This document shows, one piece after another, positions 1 to 18,972 of a DNA stretch of 64,000 nucleotides (its first letter is position 1; each line of letters begins with the position of its first letter). The stretch comes from Leptospira weilii serovar Ranarum str. ICFT (GTDB taxonomy: Bacteria; Spirochaetota; Leptospiria; Leptospirales; Leptospiraceae). The translations under genes and the position numbers were made by a program. The notes below the pieces were generated by a model. It did not search any database and was not told where the DNA came from. It was given only the letters and a program-made list of their open reading frames with translations. The stretch covers positions 1 through 64,000 of the forward strand of contig NZ_AOHC02000012.1 in assembly GCF_000332415.1 (NCBI RefSeq), given 5' to 3'.

Positions 1-2
1 GT

Positions 3-263
3 AGAATTGTTTCCCGCGGTTGTCATTCGATCCGAAGAGTGATTGTTCAAGCAGCTTGGAGCCTGGTCCGTTGTCAGCATGGCGGTAAGATTAAAGAGTT
101 CTACGGAAGGTTATATGCTAAAAAAGGAGCAAAGAAATCGATCATTGCTACTTCACGTAAAATGATCGAAGTTCTTTTTTCTATGATTCGAACAGGGCAA
201 CTCTTCGACTCTATGCCCGAAAATGTTCTGAATCGGAAATTAGCTCAATATGGTCTTATGTAA
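3..263 (+). pseudogene. IS110-family transposase, C-terminal fragment
   Basis: The reading frame enters from the left edge and ends at a TAA after a region typical of the C-terminal Transposase_20 part of IS110 transposases. It has an [19 protein letters not shown] stretch, then [11 protein letters not shown] and a basic KKGAKKSI segment. IS110 enzymes use a DEDD catalytic domain at the N terminus and a serine in the C-terminal domain. The N-terminal half lies outside the window, so I cannot say whether the element is complete. A GTG at 39 could start a short product, but the homology continues upstream of it, so that is not the true start. IS1533 of Leptospira belongs to this family, and assignment to that element is a guess. 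Confidence 0.75.
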
Positions 264-643
264 AAAAAATAGCGGAGGGGCTTGACACAAGGAACATAGG
301 AGGGAGCGAAATAGAGTTTCTTCCCTGAATTGCGCCCCTGAAACGCGATCCGTAGAAAGCGTTTCACTTACTTCTGAGAACGATTTATTGAAATAGGTGC
401 CTCATTTTCTAAGGATCATTCGGCAGGAAGCAATTCATTGAGTTTTCCACCCAAAATCAGGGTGGGGCATAAGTTTCACGGAGGATTGTCGTAATTCCGA
501 CAGATTTATCTTGAGATCCAATTACTTGTGGGGTTGGTTATGAGAAAAAGGAAGGCCCGCATTTTGTGAAACGAAAGGGTCTCGTTTTTATCGGCGCTCG
601 ACGGGTTTTGGGACAAGTTCATAATCATAAATGCGAAATCGAT
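264..643. other. intergenic region with one arm of a long dispersed inverted repeat
   Basis: No gene is visible. Bases about 301-460 reappear nearly unchanged on the opposite strand at 28211-28376, just after the truncated IS4 transposase. The remainder (about 470-643) shows no clear motif. Confidence 0.6.
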
Positions 644-1030
644 TTATGATTTTGTTTCGAACATGTTCGCGGCGCAAAGCCAAACGCCCGCAAGAATGAG
701 AAGGATCCCCACCCACTGAGGCCAGGTCAATCTTTCCTTAAACGCGATGGAAGATACAATGAGCACGATGATAAATCCCGCGCTCGTAAATACGGGATAT
801 GCAAGAGAGAGTTTTAAACCTTTCCCTAATACGAAACGATACCCTAAGAGCGCCAAACCGAAAGAAGCCAATCCTCCGATAAAAATCGGATTGAAAATCA
901 CTTGCAGAATTCCTTGTAGTCCTTCCGGTTTTTCGGAAGCGTCGCCTAAAGAGCTGGCCTTTATGAGAATGTTGGCAAGCGCGTTAAACGCAAGAGCGAT
1001 GATAAAAACGATAAGAATTTGAATCTGCAT
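644..1030 (-). CDS. small DMT/SMR-type membrane transporter (4 TM)
   Basis: The product has 128 residues and about four hydrophobic helices, the size and layout of small multidrug resistance (SMR) or half-size EamA proteins of the drug/metabolite transporter superfamily. Helix 1 contains IIALAFNALANILIK, helix 3 carries LSLAYPVFTSAGF, and the last helix has WVGILLILAGVWLCA; the AYPVFT segment resembles SMR helix 3. A central stretch of about 20 residues (SSLGDASEKPEGLQG) is a longer loop than in EmrE. The classical EmrE Glu14 is not obvious in helix 1, so cationic drug export is unproven. Proteins of this size usually work as dimers in the inner membrane. The gene is divergent from the hydrolase that follows. 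Substrate unknown. Confidence 0.7.
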   Translation of the reverse strand: MQIQILIVFIIALAFNALANILIKASSLGDASEKPEGLQGILQVIFNPIFIGGLASFGLALLGYRFVLGKGLKLSLAYPVFTSAGFIIVLIVSSIAFKERLTWPQWVGILLILAGVWLCAANMFETKS

Positions 1031-1106
1031 GATAGGCTCCGGTTTTGGCTTTACGAAAACCAGTCCATCGAAGGAGTTGGAAAGATCAAGGTCAAATCTC
1101 TCCGTT

Positions 1107-1943
<837 letters not shown>

Positions 1944-2094
1944 TTGAAAAAATTACGAAACGCGTCCTTATCTTACAACTAAGACTTATGCGTCGATATT
2001 CTCAAAAACTCCGGATAAAAAATTCCGGATTTATGATTTTACATTCTGTCCGCGCTTATTAATATCGGTTTATCATTAGTGACGATTCTACAAG

Positions 2095-2427
2095 ATGATT
2101 GTAAAATGCCTCAAATCCGGATTTCTCGCTCTTTTGCTCGTTCTTTTTGCGAGTTCGGGATTTCATACCCACTCTGAAAAAGAATTTCAGTCCTTTTCCG
2201 GGCCATCCTATTCCGTTCATCAGGACGTAAAACAAACTCCTACTTGTCCGATCTGCCAGTTTCAAATCGAAACCCGGTCCGTCTGGAATCCGAATTTTTT
2301 AACGGAAAATTCCGTTCCTCTCCTTCAAATAGAGAATCCAATCTCTTTCGAAATTTTTATCCGTCCTTTCGATTGTTTCCAAATCCGACTCGGTCGCGCT
2401 CCTCCGCTTTCACTCCCCCTTTCTTAA
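2095..2427 (+). CDS. DUF2946-like small secreted or membrane-anchored protein
   Basis: A 110-residue protein with an N-terminal hydrophobic segment (GFLALLLVLFASSG), a HTH signature just after it, a CPICQF motif in the middle and RAPP near the C terminus. The HxH, CPxC and RAPP motifs are the usual marks of the DUF2946 type of small protein, which often sits next to TonB-dependent receptors or metal transporters. The Cys and His residues could bind a metal, which is an inference. It lies 55 bases upstream of the TonB receptor gene on the same strand and is probably co-transcribed with it. Confidence 0.6.
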   Translation: MIVKCLKSGFLALLLVLFASSGFHTHSEKEFQSFSGPSYSVHQDVKQTPTCPICQFQIETRSVWNPNFLTENSVPLLQIENPISFEIFIRPFDCFQIRLGRAPPLSLPLS

Positions 2428-2482
2428 ATCAATCTTCTCTCGTTTGTTTTGATTTTTTAGGACTTTCGTCCGGGAGTTTCGC

Positions 2483-4816
<2,334 letters not shown>

Positions 4817-4824
4817 AAGGTCAT

Positions 4825-5199
<375 letters not shown>

Positions 5200-5504
5200 C
5201 GTGGTCCGTCGTGAATTATCTTGACCGGATTGTAGTGTTAGTGCGTCGCTTCCATCGCCGACTCCGTGTTAGGTTCTAGAACTCGGATGCCGGTAAGGCC
5301 ATTCTAATCGTCTAACGTCGTCTCGACCGCGTGAGGTTGCCCAATGCTGTCAAATTAGGATACGAACGTAGTCAAGATCGATTTGTCCTCGCCACTCGAA
5401 GTGTGGGAACTCCCGCTTGTTTCTTGATTTAGAATTCTTTACTCATTTTCCTAAAACAATGGGATGGATCCAAGTTCAGACTTTGAGTAAAAACACTTTT
5501 GTTT
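5200..5504. other. intergenic region with a dispersed GTGGGAACTCC element
   Basis: No convincing gene is visible. A TGTGGGAACTCCCGC motif lies at 5402-5416, one of a family found elsewhere in the window. The sequence looks like decayed mosaic repeats. Confidence 0.5.
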
Positions 5505-5508
5505 TTAC
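5487..5508. terminator. probable terminator at the end of the DUF1564 gene
   Basis: A perfect 8-bp stem (GTAAAAAC / GTTTTTAC) with a 6-base loop overlaps the stop of the minus-strand DUF1564 gene. The A/T tracts lie inside the stem, so it could act on either strand, but no separate long T-run follows. Confidence 0.4.
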
Positions 5509-6044
5509 GATGGAAACCAATCTCGATAATCCAATGTGTAAAAATAGGATCTCGGTTGACAGCGAAGTCTACGGATTACTTCATTTTCGACCAAGTTGAC
5601 GTGGAGGACATAGGTGTAAGATCGATGAAATGCAGGAACTCCACCGTTTACCGTATAAAGGATCTCATCCCCGAACTCGACCTCATCTAACCGCAAGAGA
5701 TAATTGAAAAGATAACAGCGAGAAACGCCGTGCGCCTGGGCGAGTGTCCCAAAAAGAGTCCAACTCCCGCTGCTCACACGGACGTTCACGCGTTTCATCT
5801 TTTGTTTTCCCGGACTGGGTTGGTATAAGGTTCGGCCGGCCTTCTTACCGAGACGTTGTGTTGAGGACAAATACTTTCCATACGTTCTCAAAAGTTCAGG
5901 AATTTTCCTAGGAAGCTCCTTCAAATCTTTCTCGGAGAAACACAACCAAGTATCTTCCGGGATCAAAAGAGTAACCGTCTCGGAACGTCCCTCATTAAGA
6001 GTGGAATTGATTTCAAAATCGGAGTTAAGTAACAAAGTTCCCAT
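5505..6044 (-). CDS. DUF1564 family protein
   Basis: A 179-residue protein of the DUF1564 type, a family typically found in Leptospira in many paralogues. The recognisable core reads [15 protein letters not shown], then a helical segment, a basic [26 protein letters not shown] stretch, [19 protein letters not shown] and [12 protein letters not shown]. The [13 protein letters not shown] part resembles ribbon-helix-helix or HTH-like small DNA-binding proteins, but the function is not established. The ATG at 6044 (MGTLLLNSD) is preferred over an upstream in-frame start at 6152, because the extra N terminus is read from a duplicated intergenic repeat. The gene is isolated between repeat-rich regions. 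Confidence 0.72.
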   Translation of the reverse strand: MGTLLLNSDFEINSTLNEGRSETVTLLIPEDTWLCFSEKDLKELPRKIPELLRTYGKYLSSTQRLGKKAGRTLYQPSPGKQKMKRVNVRVSSGSWTLFGTLAQAHGVSRCYLFNYLLRLDEVEFGDEILYTVNGGVPAFHRSYTYVLHVNLVENEVIRRLRCQPRSYFYTLDYRDWFPS

Positions 6045-6126
6045 ACCTAACACGGGTCTCGAAAAACGCAGAGTGGATTGAATTTGCCTGAAAAAAGGAT
6101 GCCCCTTCCTAAAAAAACATAAGCTT

Positions 6127-6495
6127 AATTTGCAGGAGTTCCCACGTTTCAAGTGACTAGGGGATTAGTGGCGAGGAGTTAGGAGGGATTGTGACTTGAA
6201 AGAAAAGTCTTATCCTGTTCTAGGATGATACAAACGACTTTACAGGAAAGCCTAGCCCACAATTTTTCAACGTGTAATTTCTCTTAAAAAAATTGGACTT
6301 TTAAGACAAACCGTCATTTTTAAATTAAAAACTTGTCCGAAACTTAAAAGGAAATTTGCAGGAGTTCCCACGTTTCAAGTGACTAGGGATTAGTGACTAG
6401 GGGATTAGTGGCGAGGAGTTAGGAGGGATTGTGACTTGAAAGAAAAGTCTTATCCTGTTCTAGGATGATACAAACGACTTTTACAAGAAAGCCTA
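6127..6495. repeat. pair of direct repeats of about 125-140 bp
   Basis: The block 6127-6254 recurs almost exactly at 6351-6495. The second copy has a short extra duplicate of the ATTAGTGACTAGG sequence. Each copy begins with the dispersed GGAGTTCCCACGTTTCAAG element and contains GGCGAGGAGTTAGGAGGG. About 100 bp of AT-rich sequence separates the copies. No gene is visible from 6045 to 6583. Confidence 0.8.
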
Positions 6496-6583
6496 GGAAC
6501 TCCCGCATTTTTCTTTTCAAACACCGACCCTATCTTAAAACCATTAGGAGAAACGGGACATTCAAGTCCCGACCAAACAAAAC

Positions 6584-7366
<783 letters not shown>

Positions 7367-7467
7367 ACGGTGTTTGAAACACGGTTTGAACTGGGATATT
7401 TCCACTTTTCTCCGTCCATCCGTTCCGATTTTATGGTCTAAAACAAAAGACAATCGGAACTCTTACG

Positions 7468-7863
<396 letters not shown>

Positions 7864-7913
7864 ATTCAACTTTTCTAAATCGCTGTTAAGCGAAAGGATC
7901 TGGACTCTCCGAT

Positions 7914-11097
<3,184 letters not shown>

Positions 11098-11788
11098 CGG
11101 ACTCGCCGCCGAAACCGTCCTCGAAAATCCTTTCGAAAGTATTTTCGATTTTTATTATATTCGTATATTCTATAATTCAAATTTCCTGTTCCGGCAAAAA
11201 TCTGAAACTCCAAGGGGAACCGAACCGACTTGCCGAACTTCCTTTTTACGGCGGCGGCTTTTTCGTTTCCGCTTCCAAAATCGAAAAGGAGGATCTTGAG
11301 GAAATCCGAAAGGATCTTAAAAACGAATTGGCTTCCAGGATTCCCAAAAACGGCGTCGAAAAGTGGAAGGAATTGAACGCTCTCAACGGCTCGGAAGGGA
11401 TTTATATCCTATTTCAGATCGTTCCGGAAACGAGGGTTCTTCCCGAATTTTTGGACTTTCAATTTTCCTTAAACGAGAAACCGCCGGAAAAAACTTGGAG
11501 TTATTACGTTCAAACCTTTACCGCGAGGGTTCGCAATTCCCGCTTTTCCGCTCTTCCCGTTTACGGAACGTTCGGTTATCCGTTTTATACGGTCCCTCCC
11601 GGAGTTTATCCTTCCGGAACGGTCCTTTACGATTCGGACGTAACCGCGGAGACCGAACATATCTATCGTTTTTTGGTTCGTTTTCCCAAGGACGTTTCGG
11701 CTCGTAACCCCCAGAGTAAGATTTTTTTTCAGGTCGTTACACCGGCCAAATCCATTCTTCTTTTTGAATATTAGAATTTGATCCAAAC

Positions 11789-12820
<1,032 letters not shown>

Positions 12821-12853
12821 TTTCCATTCTCCCTAATAAGGCGCGAAGCCGAC

Positions 12854-13069
12854 TAACGTGAGTTCGATGTAACCGATGCGAAAGCGATTGCAGCGGAATC
12901 AACAAATTGGAATGCCGAAAGATTTACGTTTTCGGGCAAACCGTCAATTTGTTGATTGGAGCGAAATTAAGAAACTCAATCTCGCTACGCGAGATAGGTC
13001 CAGCCCGGCCCTTGGAATCCAAGGGCCGGGCTGGATTCGCCCAAACTTTCTTAAGCCAAATCCGCGTTA
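12854..13069. repeat. MITE-like element, copy A, with internal GC-rich hairpin
   Basis: The element starts TAACGTGAGTTC and ends with a diverged inverse (ATCCGCGTTA). It contains GCGAAAGCGATT, a strong palindrome (CAGCCCGGCCCTTGG and its complement, about 12993-13034) and GGATTCGCCCAAACTTTCTT. Similar blocks lie at 24900-25100 and 40100-40222, with an end fragment at about 31780-31830. No protein is encoded. Confidence 0.6.
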
Positions 13070-13287
13070 GATTAAGATCATTGATAAGTCAGTCAAGATC
13101 ATTTGGCGGAGAACTTACGTTATACATTCGGATTTTTAAAAATTCAAATCGCACAAAACGTCTTTGTACTTCGAAATTTTTCCGGGTTTCGCACTTGAAT
13201 CCGGAAGAAGCGATTTTTTCATGGAAGTAGATTCGTTATCGGTGTAGAATCGACGATTCGATCGACGGATCCAACCGGAGGAACAAC

Positions 13288-13863
<576 letters not shown>

Positions 13864-14491
13864 TTTCAATCGAAGCGTTATCTGGATGTTTCTAAAAACG
13901 GTCAGGAACTTCTTTTTATCGCCTTTGAAAAAAGGCCGGATCTAAAAGCGCTCGAATTCGGAATCAAAGCCGAACAAACAAATCTCGCCTTACAAAAGTC
14001 CTTGGCGATTCCCGATCTTAAACTCGGAGGAAATTGGGATCGCGCCGTTTTAAGATTGCGTTTTGTGATTCCTCTCACTTTATTTGCAATTTTTGTAATA
14101 CTCTATACCATGTTTAAAAGTCCTCGATTGGTTTTACTCGCCATGTCCGGAATTCCGATCTCCATCAGCGGGGGCTTACTCGCGTTACTTTTCAGGGGAA
14201 TGAATTTTTCCGTTTCGGCGGGTGTGGGTTTTATTTCCCTTTTTTTGATGTAACGCATGACGTGTGTACTTTTTATATCAATATTATTGAATATGATTGA
14301 GAAAAACAAAAAACGAAATCTCAAAACCTCGGTGATCTAGGCCACGGTCATTCAATTGAGGCCGAGAATTATGACGATTTTTTTGGATGTATTGGGTTTA
14401 ATTCCCGCGACGATCGCGAGCGGAATCGGCTCCGACGTTCAAAGACCTCTGGCTACGGTCATCGTCGGCGGGCTTAGAGCCGGTCTCAAAA

Positions 14492-14911
14492 CTATCTATT
14501 AAAGAAATTGAAAACAATAATAGAGCTCGCGAGGTAAAGAGAAGCCATATAATTTACCGATTTCCTTTCCCAACGGATGAGAATAGCTCTGAATCGATTG
14601 TGCCAACTGTTCGTACTTTCAACGACCCATCTTCGAGGCTTTCCTTTGTATTTACCGATCAATGGTTTCTCGCCTCTTCTTCGAATGTGAGGCCGGATAT
14701 TCCTTCTTCTAATTAATTTTTCCGTATCTTTAAAGTCATATCCTTTATCAAGACAGAGATGTTTTGGTTTCTTTTTTCTTCTACCGGAAAAAATCAGGAT
14801 TGAATTTAAAGTCTCTTTTACGTAATGCTTGTCATGAACATTGGCTCCACTCAATGTTATAGCCAATGGAATTCCATTTCCATCTGTAAGAATATGCCGT
14901 TTAACCCCCAA
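14492..14911 (-). CDS. IS5-family transposase, second frame (DDE C-terminal part)
   Basis: A 139-residue frame with [20 protein letters not shown], the CLDKGYD segment and a [15 protein letters not shown] region holding the terminal acidic residue, as in the DDE domain of IS427-type transposases. It lies in the -1 phase relative to the upstream frame, so a fused product by programmed frameshifting is expected. The listed 14911 start is only the frame opening; homology continues upstream ([13 protein letters not shown]), supporting a frameshift rather than independent initiation. Confidence 0.85.
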   Translation of the reverse strand: MGVKRHILTDGNGIPLAITLSGANVHDKHYVKETLNSILIFSGRRKKKPKHLCLDKGYDFKDTEKLIRRRNIRPHIRRRGEKPLIGKYKGKPRRWVVESTNSWHNRFRAILIRWERKSVNYMASLYLASSIIVFNFFNR

Positions 14912-14940
14912 TTTGGCGCGGTCCGTAGGGTTTTTCCCGG

Positions 14941-15288
14941 TTAAGCTCCCCCTTTTGGCACCTTAACCATTACGCTATCCATCGAAGCCCAGTCCCAAGC
15001 TATCTTATTCTTTACATCATAATATTTTAAAATAGATTTATAAATCTTTTTGAATACTCCGGCTCGTTCCCATTCTTGAAATCTCCTATGACAAGTTTGA
15101 CCGGATCCAAACTCTTTCGGAATTGCACGCCACTGACAGCCTGTTTTCATTCGATAGATGATACCTGTCATTACTACTCTTGCAGGTACACGATTTCGCC
15201 CTCCTTCTGGCTTTCGCTTTTCTTTCGGGATCAATGGGGCTATTTTTTCCCAAAGTGCATCTGGAATCTCTGAATAATTTTTGTCCAT
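14941..15288 (-). CDS. IS5-family transposase, first frame
   Basis: A 115-residue frame with the N-terminal DUF4096-type domain (SEIPDALWEKIAPLIP, GGRNRVPARVVMTGIIYRM, CQWRAIPKEFGS) and ending with WASMDSVMVKVPKGGA, which contains the first catalytic Asp region. An A/G-rich run (CCAAAAGGGGGAGC) just before the stop is a plausible slippery site for the -1 shift into the second frame. Confidence 0.85.
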   Translation of the reverse strand: MDKNYSEIPDALWEKIAPLIPKEKRKPEGGRNRVPARVVMTGIIYRMKTGCQWRAIPKEFGSGQTCHRRFQEWERAGVFKKIYKSILKYYDVKNKIAWDWASMDSVMVKVPKGGA

Positions 15289-15415
15289 TTCACAAGTAAA
15301 TATTTACGATTCAAAAGTACAACCAGTTTTGAGACCGGCTCTTAGTTTGGAATGGTTGGTAACCTTGGTTTGTATCCCGTCTCTATTTTATCTTACGAAA
15401 AAAAGAGAAGATTGA

Positions 15416-16057
15416 TTCTTTCGGAAAAACACAATGACAGAGACGCATAACGTGTAGGAACACGATCCTACAACGACCGCACTTGGCCTTGCAATTTTTG
15501 CCGATGTTTTTTAGGGTACACGGAAAATAAGAGTCTGTCGAATCATTGTCATTTTTTATAATATGATTGGAATCGAACTCTTCCGCATTTCAAGCTGCGC
15601 CCCTATAAAGATAGGCATTCATACCTTTGAACGCTTTCATCAAAATCCACTTTGAAAAAAGATCCCGAATACCGATTCGCGAGAAAAGAAATCGACTTTT
15701 CATAAACTGAGCCGTCACAACAGATCCTTAAAGACTTATATTCCGAAATAGATTTTCAAAAGCTCCTTGAGTTACATTGAAGAAACTTTTCCCAAACTTC
15801 CATTTATAATAAGCGGAAATGAAATTTTGTAAAATACACTCAAATTATAACCCGAAAGAAAAAAAGAATCCTTATAGCAATACATGAGAGGATTATTCAA
15901 AAATTAAAATAAACAAACGTGAAATTTGGCCGACGAAGAAATTACAAGAATTTAAAAAATTGAATGAATTCTATAACGTTCTATAAAATAATGTGCAAAA
16001 TTTAACTCAATTTATATTTTTCAATAGTAGAACATTATAATTTTAGAAATTAAAACT
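15416..16057. other. AT-rich intergenic region upstream of cas6, with an 82-bp repeat copy
   Basis: No gene is visible. Bases 15430-15511 match 28536-28617 with two mismatches, in the same orientation. From about 15790 on, the sequence is very A/T-rich and should contain the promoter of the cas operon, but I cannot fix a -10/-35 pair with confidence. Confidence 0.6.
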
Positions 16058-16672
16058 ATGCAATATCTTGAACTCAAATTTCCCATACAAGGCAAGTCCA
16101 TACCGGCTGATCATGGATATAAACTCTACTCTGCGCTTTGCAAGCAGGAAAAAATCATTCACGAAACGGAAGAACTATCTATTTGCGGAATCTCCGGAGT
16201 CCCTGACAAAAATAGAACCTTACATTTAAACGCGGCGAGCAAATTGAGAATCCGAGCCACACAACCTCTACTATCTTCTTTATTGAAATTAGCGGGTAAA
16301 AGTTTTGAATTATCGCAGGATAAAATTCGGTTAGGGATTCCTACGATCACACTTTTGAAACCTCACAAAATTCTGTATAGCCGTTTAGTTACCATCAAAG
16401 GACATACGGAAGAAGCTGACTTTTTGGATTCCGTCCAAGATAAATTAAGAAAACTTGATATAACCTGCGAAACTCTTCTATTCAGAGGAAACATCTCGGA
16501 AAACAACCAACGAAGCATACGCAAAACGATTCGAATTCATGATAAGGAAGTCGTAGGTTTCCCTGTCTTACTTTTAAACCTCTCACCGCAGGATTCTATC
16601 AAAATACAACAAATAGGAGTGGGTGGCCGACGAAAGATGGGTTGCGGTCACTTCGTTGGAGTGCGTGTGTAA
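16058..16672 (+). CDS. cas6: CRISPR-associated endoribonuclease Cas6 (MYXAN-type)
   Basis: A 204-residue RAMP-fold protein that should cut the array transcript within each repeat. The C-terminal glycine-rich loop is clear ([19 protein letters not shown]), which is typical of Cas6 proteins of the MYXAN subtype. The N terminus starts a ferredoxin-like fold ([25 protein letters not shown]). A catalytic histidine is not certain; H19 in ADHGY is a candidate. It is the first gene of a tightly packed operon, and its stop overlaps the cas3 start by one base (TAATG). The gene is much richer in A/T than the surrounding genes. Confidence 0.85.
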   Translation: MQYLELKFPIQGKSIPADHGYKLYSALCKQEKIIHETEELSICGISGVPDKNRTLHLNAASKLRIRATQPLLSSLLKLAGKSFELSQDKIRLGIPTITLLKPHKILYSRLVTIKGHTEEADFLDSVQDKLRKLDITCETLLFRGNISENNQRSIRKTIRIHDKEVVGFPVLLLNLSPQDSIKIQQIGVGGRRKMGCGHFVGVRV

Positions 16673-18972
16673 TGGAAGGAAAGTTGTTGGCGAAAACTAA
16701 AACCAATGACGGCAGAGAAATTTCCCTTCAAGAACATTCATTGGATACGGAAACGGCCGGTAGCGCCATCTTCAAAAAAGGCTCGCGCTTTTTAAATAAT
16801 TGGCTTCGATTTTTTAAAGTAAAAAAAGAAGACGAAGAGAAATTTCTTTTAAATCTTAGTGTGGCTTGCCTTTTTCATGATATAGGAAAAGCGAATGAAG
16901 ATTTTCAAAAAGCGATTAATGAGACAACTTTTTTTCATCAGGGAATCAGACACGAACATTTAAGCGCGTTTGTGTTGCACTTACCAGAGATCAGAAAATG
17001 GCTTTCTCAAAATAAAAATTTAGATCTTCCTATCATTACTTCGGCGGTACTGTGCCATCATTTAAAAGCTACAGATAAAAATGAGCATCCGTATAAATGG
17101 TTAAAAAAACCACTTCGTGATTTAGTAATATTAAATCTTTCCCATGGGGAAGTAAAAAGAATTTTAGAAAAAGTAAATCAGCTTTTGAATGGAAGCTTAT
17201 CCATTCCTCAACTAAATTATAAATCTTTTAGAATAGAAGATGAAAACTGGAATAAAGCGATTCAATCAGGAGCAAAAGAATCGGGAATACTTGTCTTTAA
17301 GTTAGATGAAGATAGAAAACAACTCTACCTTGCATTGAAAGCGGCATTGATCGTCTCAGATAGCGCCTCATCCGGTCTTGTGAGAGAAAATCATTTAATT
17401 GAAAAGTGGATACCAAATGTTATTCATTCCGATGAAATTAAAGAAAATGAAATCTTAAAAGAAATCATCGAAAAAAGAATGAATGATAAAAAAATCTCTA
17501 CGCTTCATCAGTTTCAAAAGCAAGTAGTAACAAAAGGCAATCGAGTTTTACTGATGGCCGGCTGCGGCATGGGCAAGACATTGGCCGCTTGGAACTGGGC
17601 GAATGAAGTTTCTAAAAAGCAAAAAATTAGCAAAGTCATTTTTCTTTATCCTACTCGCGGAACTGCAGCAGAAGGGTTCAAGGATTACGCATCTTGGGCA
17701 CCGGAGTCAGATGTCACGTTAATGCATGGAACCTCTGAATACGAATTGGATTCTATGTTTAAAAATCCCGAGGATGAAAAATCAAAAAAAGATTTCGGCA
17801 TTTCAGAAGAGAATGAACGGTTATTTGCCCTTGCCTTCTGGTCTAAAAAATTCTTTAGTGCAACAGCGGATCAATTCTTAAGTTTCTTACAAAATAATTA
17901 TAAAGGAATCTGTTTATTACCTGTTCTATCAGAATGCGCTTTGGTAGTGGACGAAGTGCATAGTTTCGATAAAGTAATGTTTGCCTCTCTACTAAGCTTT
18001 TTAAAACACTTTGATTTGCCTATTCTCTGTATGACTGCGACTCTTACTCCCAAGAATAAGCAGAGTCTATTAGAATTAGGTTTAGAACAATTTCCTAAAA
18101 ATGAAGATAAAAAAGAGTTAGAAGATTTAATAAAATTAGAAAATCATCCAAGGTATAATAAAACAATTTTAGAAAATTCTAAACATGCTAAAGAAATCGC
18201 AATTAAAAGTTTTAGAGAAGGTAAACGAGTCCTTTGGGTTTTAAACACTGTTACTAGATGCCAGGAGATGTATAAAGAACTGACAGAAGAATTGCAAACA
18301 GAGGTTTATTGTTATCATAGTCGTTTTAAATTATCGGATAGAAAAGACATTCATGAAAAAACCGTAAATGCATTTCAAGGCTATAGTCAGAATTGCATTG
18401 CGGTAACAACTCAAGTTTGCGAGATGAGTTTGGATTTAGACGCAGATGTGTTAATTTCCGAGTATGCGCCAGTATCTTCGATGGTACAAAGATTTGGCAG
18501 AGCAAACCGACATTTAAAAAAAGGGGAAGATTTTAGGGCAGAACTCTATTTATACGAAGTAGTTGGATGTTTAAAGCCATATTTACCAAGTGACATTGCA
18601 TCCGCAGAAAAATTCTTAAAGAATCTTCCTGATAAAGACATTAGCCAAAATTTACTTGCAACCAAATTAGAAGAATATTCAAACCAAGAATATAAAACCC
18701 TCCCGTCTGCTTCCTTTATTGATGGAGGATATTTTGCATTATCCAACGACTATCGAGATATTGAAGAGTTCACAGTTCAAGCAATTTTGGATGAGGATTT
18801 CGAAGAAGCAAATAAACTTTTACGATCTAAGAAACCGATTGATCCCTTTATCTTACCAGTTCCTTTCAAAAAAAATTTCAACTTACGCTCCGAAGAACAT
18901 TCGATTTTGCCAAAATACTTATGGGTTGTTAGCGGACAAAACTACACGAACGAAAGAGGATTTGCTATATGA
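16672..18972 (+). CDS. cas3: Cas3 HD nuclease-helicase
   Basis: A 766-residue protein (counted from ATG 16672) that unwinds and degrades target DNA recruited by Cascade. An N-terminal HD nuclease domain shows H22 (QEHSLDTE), H69-D70 (LFHDIGKAN) and further histidines at 94-96. The superfamily 2 helicase part has Walker A AGCGMGKT (296-303), the DEVH box (427-430), the MTATLTP motif III, and motifs V and VI in VTTQVCEMSLDLDADVLI and MVQRFGRANR. All key residues look intact. An open frame begins upstream at 16642, but the TAATG overlap with cas6 makes 16672 the natural start. The 3' end overlaps cas8 by ATGA. Confidence 0.93.
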   Translation: MEGKLLAKTKTNDGREISLQEHSLDTETAGSAIFKKGSRFLNNWLRFFKVKKEDEEKFLLNLSVACLFHDIGKANEDFQKAINETTFFHQGIRHEHLSAFVLHLPEIRKWLSQNKNLDLPIITSAVLCHHLKATDKNEHPYKWLKKPLRDLVILNLSHGEVKRILEKVNQLLNGSLSIPQLNYKSFRIEDENWNKAIQSGAKESGILVFKLDEDRKQLYLALKAALIVSDSASSGLVRENHLIEKWIPNVIHSDEIKENEILKEIIEKRMNDKKISTLHQFQKQVVTKGNRVLLMAGCGMGKTLAAWNWANEVSKKQKISKVIFLYPTRGTAAEGFKDYASWAPESDVTLMHGTSEYELDSMFKNPEDEKSKKDFGISEENERLFALAFWSKKFFSATADQFLSFLQNNYKGICLLPVLSECALVVDEVHSFDKVMFASLLSFLKHFDLPILCMTATLTPKNKQSLLELGLEQFPKNEDKKELEDLIKLENHPRYNKTILENSKHAKEIAIKSFREGKRVLWVLNTVTRCQEMYKELTEELQTEVYCYHSRFKLSDRKDIHEKTVNAFQGYSQNCIAVTTQVCEMSLDLDADVLISEYAPVSSMVQRFGRANRHLKKGEDFRAELYLYEVVGCLKPYLPSDIASAEKFLKNLPDKDISQNLLATKLEEYSNQEYKTLPSASFIDGGYFALSNDYRDIEEFTVQAILDEDFEEANKLLRSKKPIDPFILPVPFKKNFNLRSEEHSILPKYLWVVSGQNYTNERGFAI

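Larger units (their letters stand above)
14477..15341 (-). mobile_element. IS5-family insertion sequence with TTA target duplication
   Basis: An 865-bp element. It is bounded by perfect 17-bp inverted repeats (GAGCCGGTCTCAAAACT at 14477 and its complement at 15325-15341) and by a TTA duplication on each side. It carries two overlapping-phase transposase frames on the minus strand. The structure fits the IS5 family (IS427-type, two reading frames). It interrupts the CzcA-like remnant. Confidence 0.92.
13864..15415 (+). pseudogene. TolC-like/CzcA-like metal efflux remnant, interrupted by an IS
   Basis: Directly after the thioesterase stop an open frame reads RPDLKALEFGIKAEQTNLALQ, typical of TolC/CusC outer-membrane channels. 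At GGNWDR it changes without a stop into VIPLTLFAIFVILYTMF, the start of a CzcA/CusA transmembrane block, and it stops at 14253 after GVGFISLFLM. A degenerate stretch follows. The frame then resumes at 14371 with [28 protein letters not shown], is cut by an IS at 14477, and continues after the IS at 15345 (SLEWLVTLVCIPSLFYLTKKRED) to a TGA. Removing the IS and one TTA restores the frame. So a deletion fused two genes of an RND heavy-metal efflux system, a second lesion removed its middle, and an IS landed later. Confidence 0.85.
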
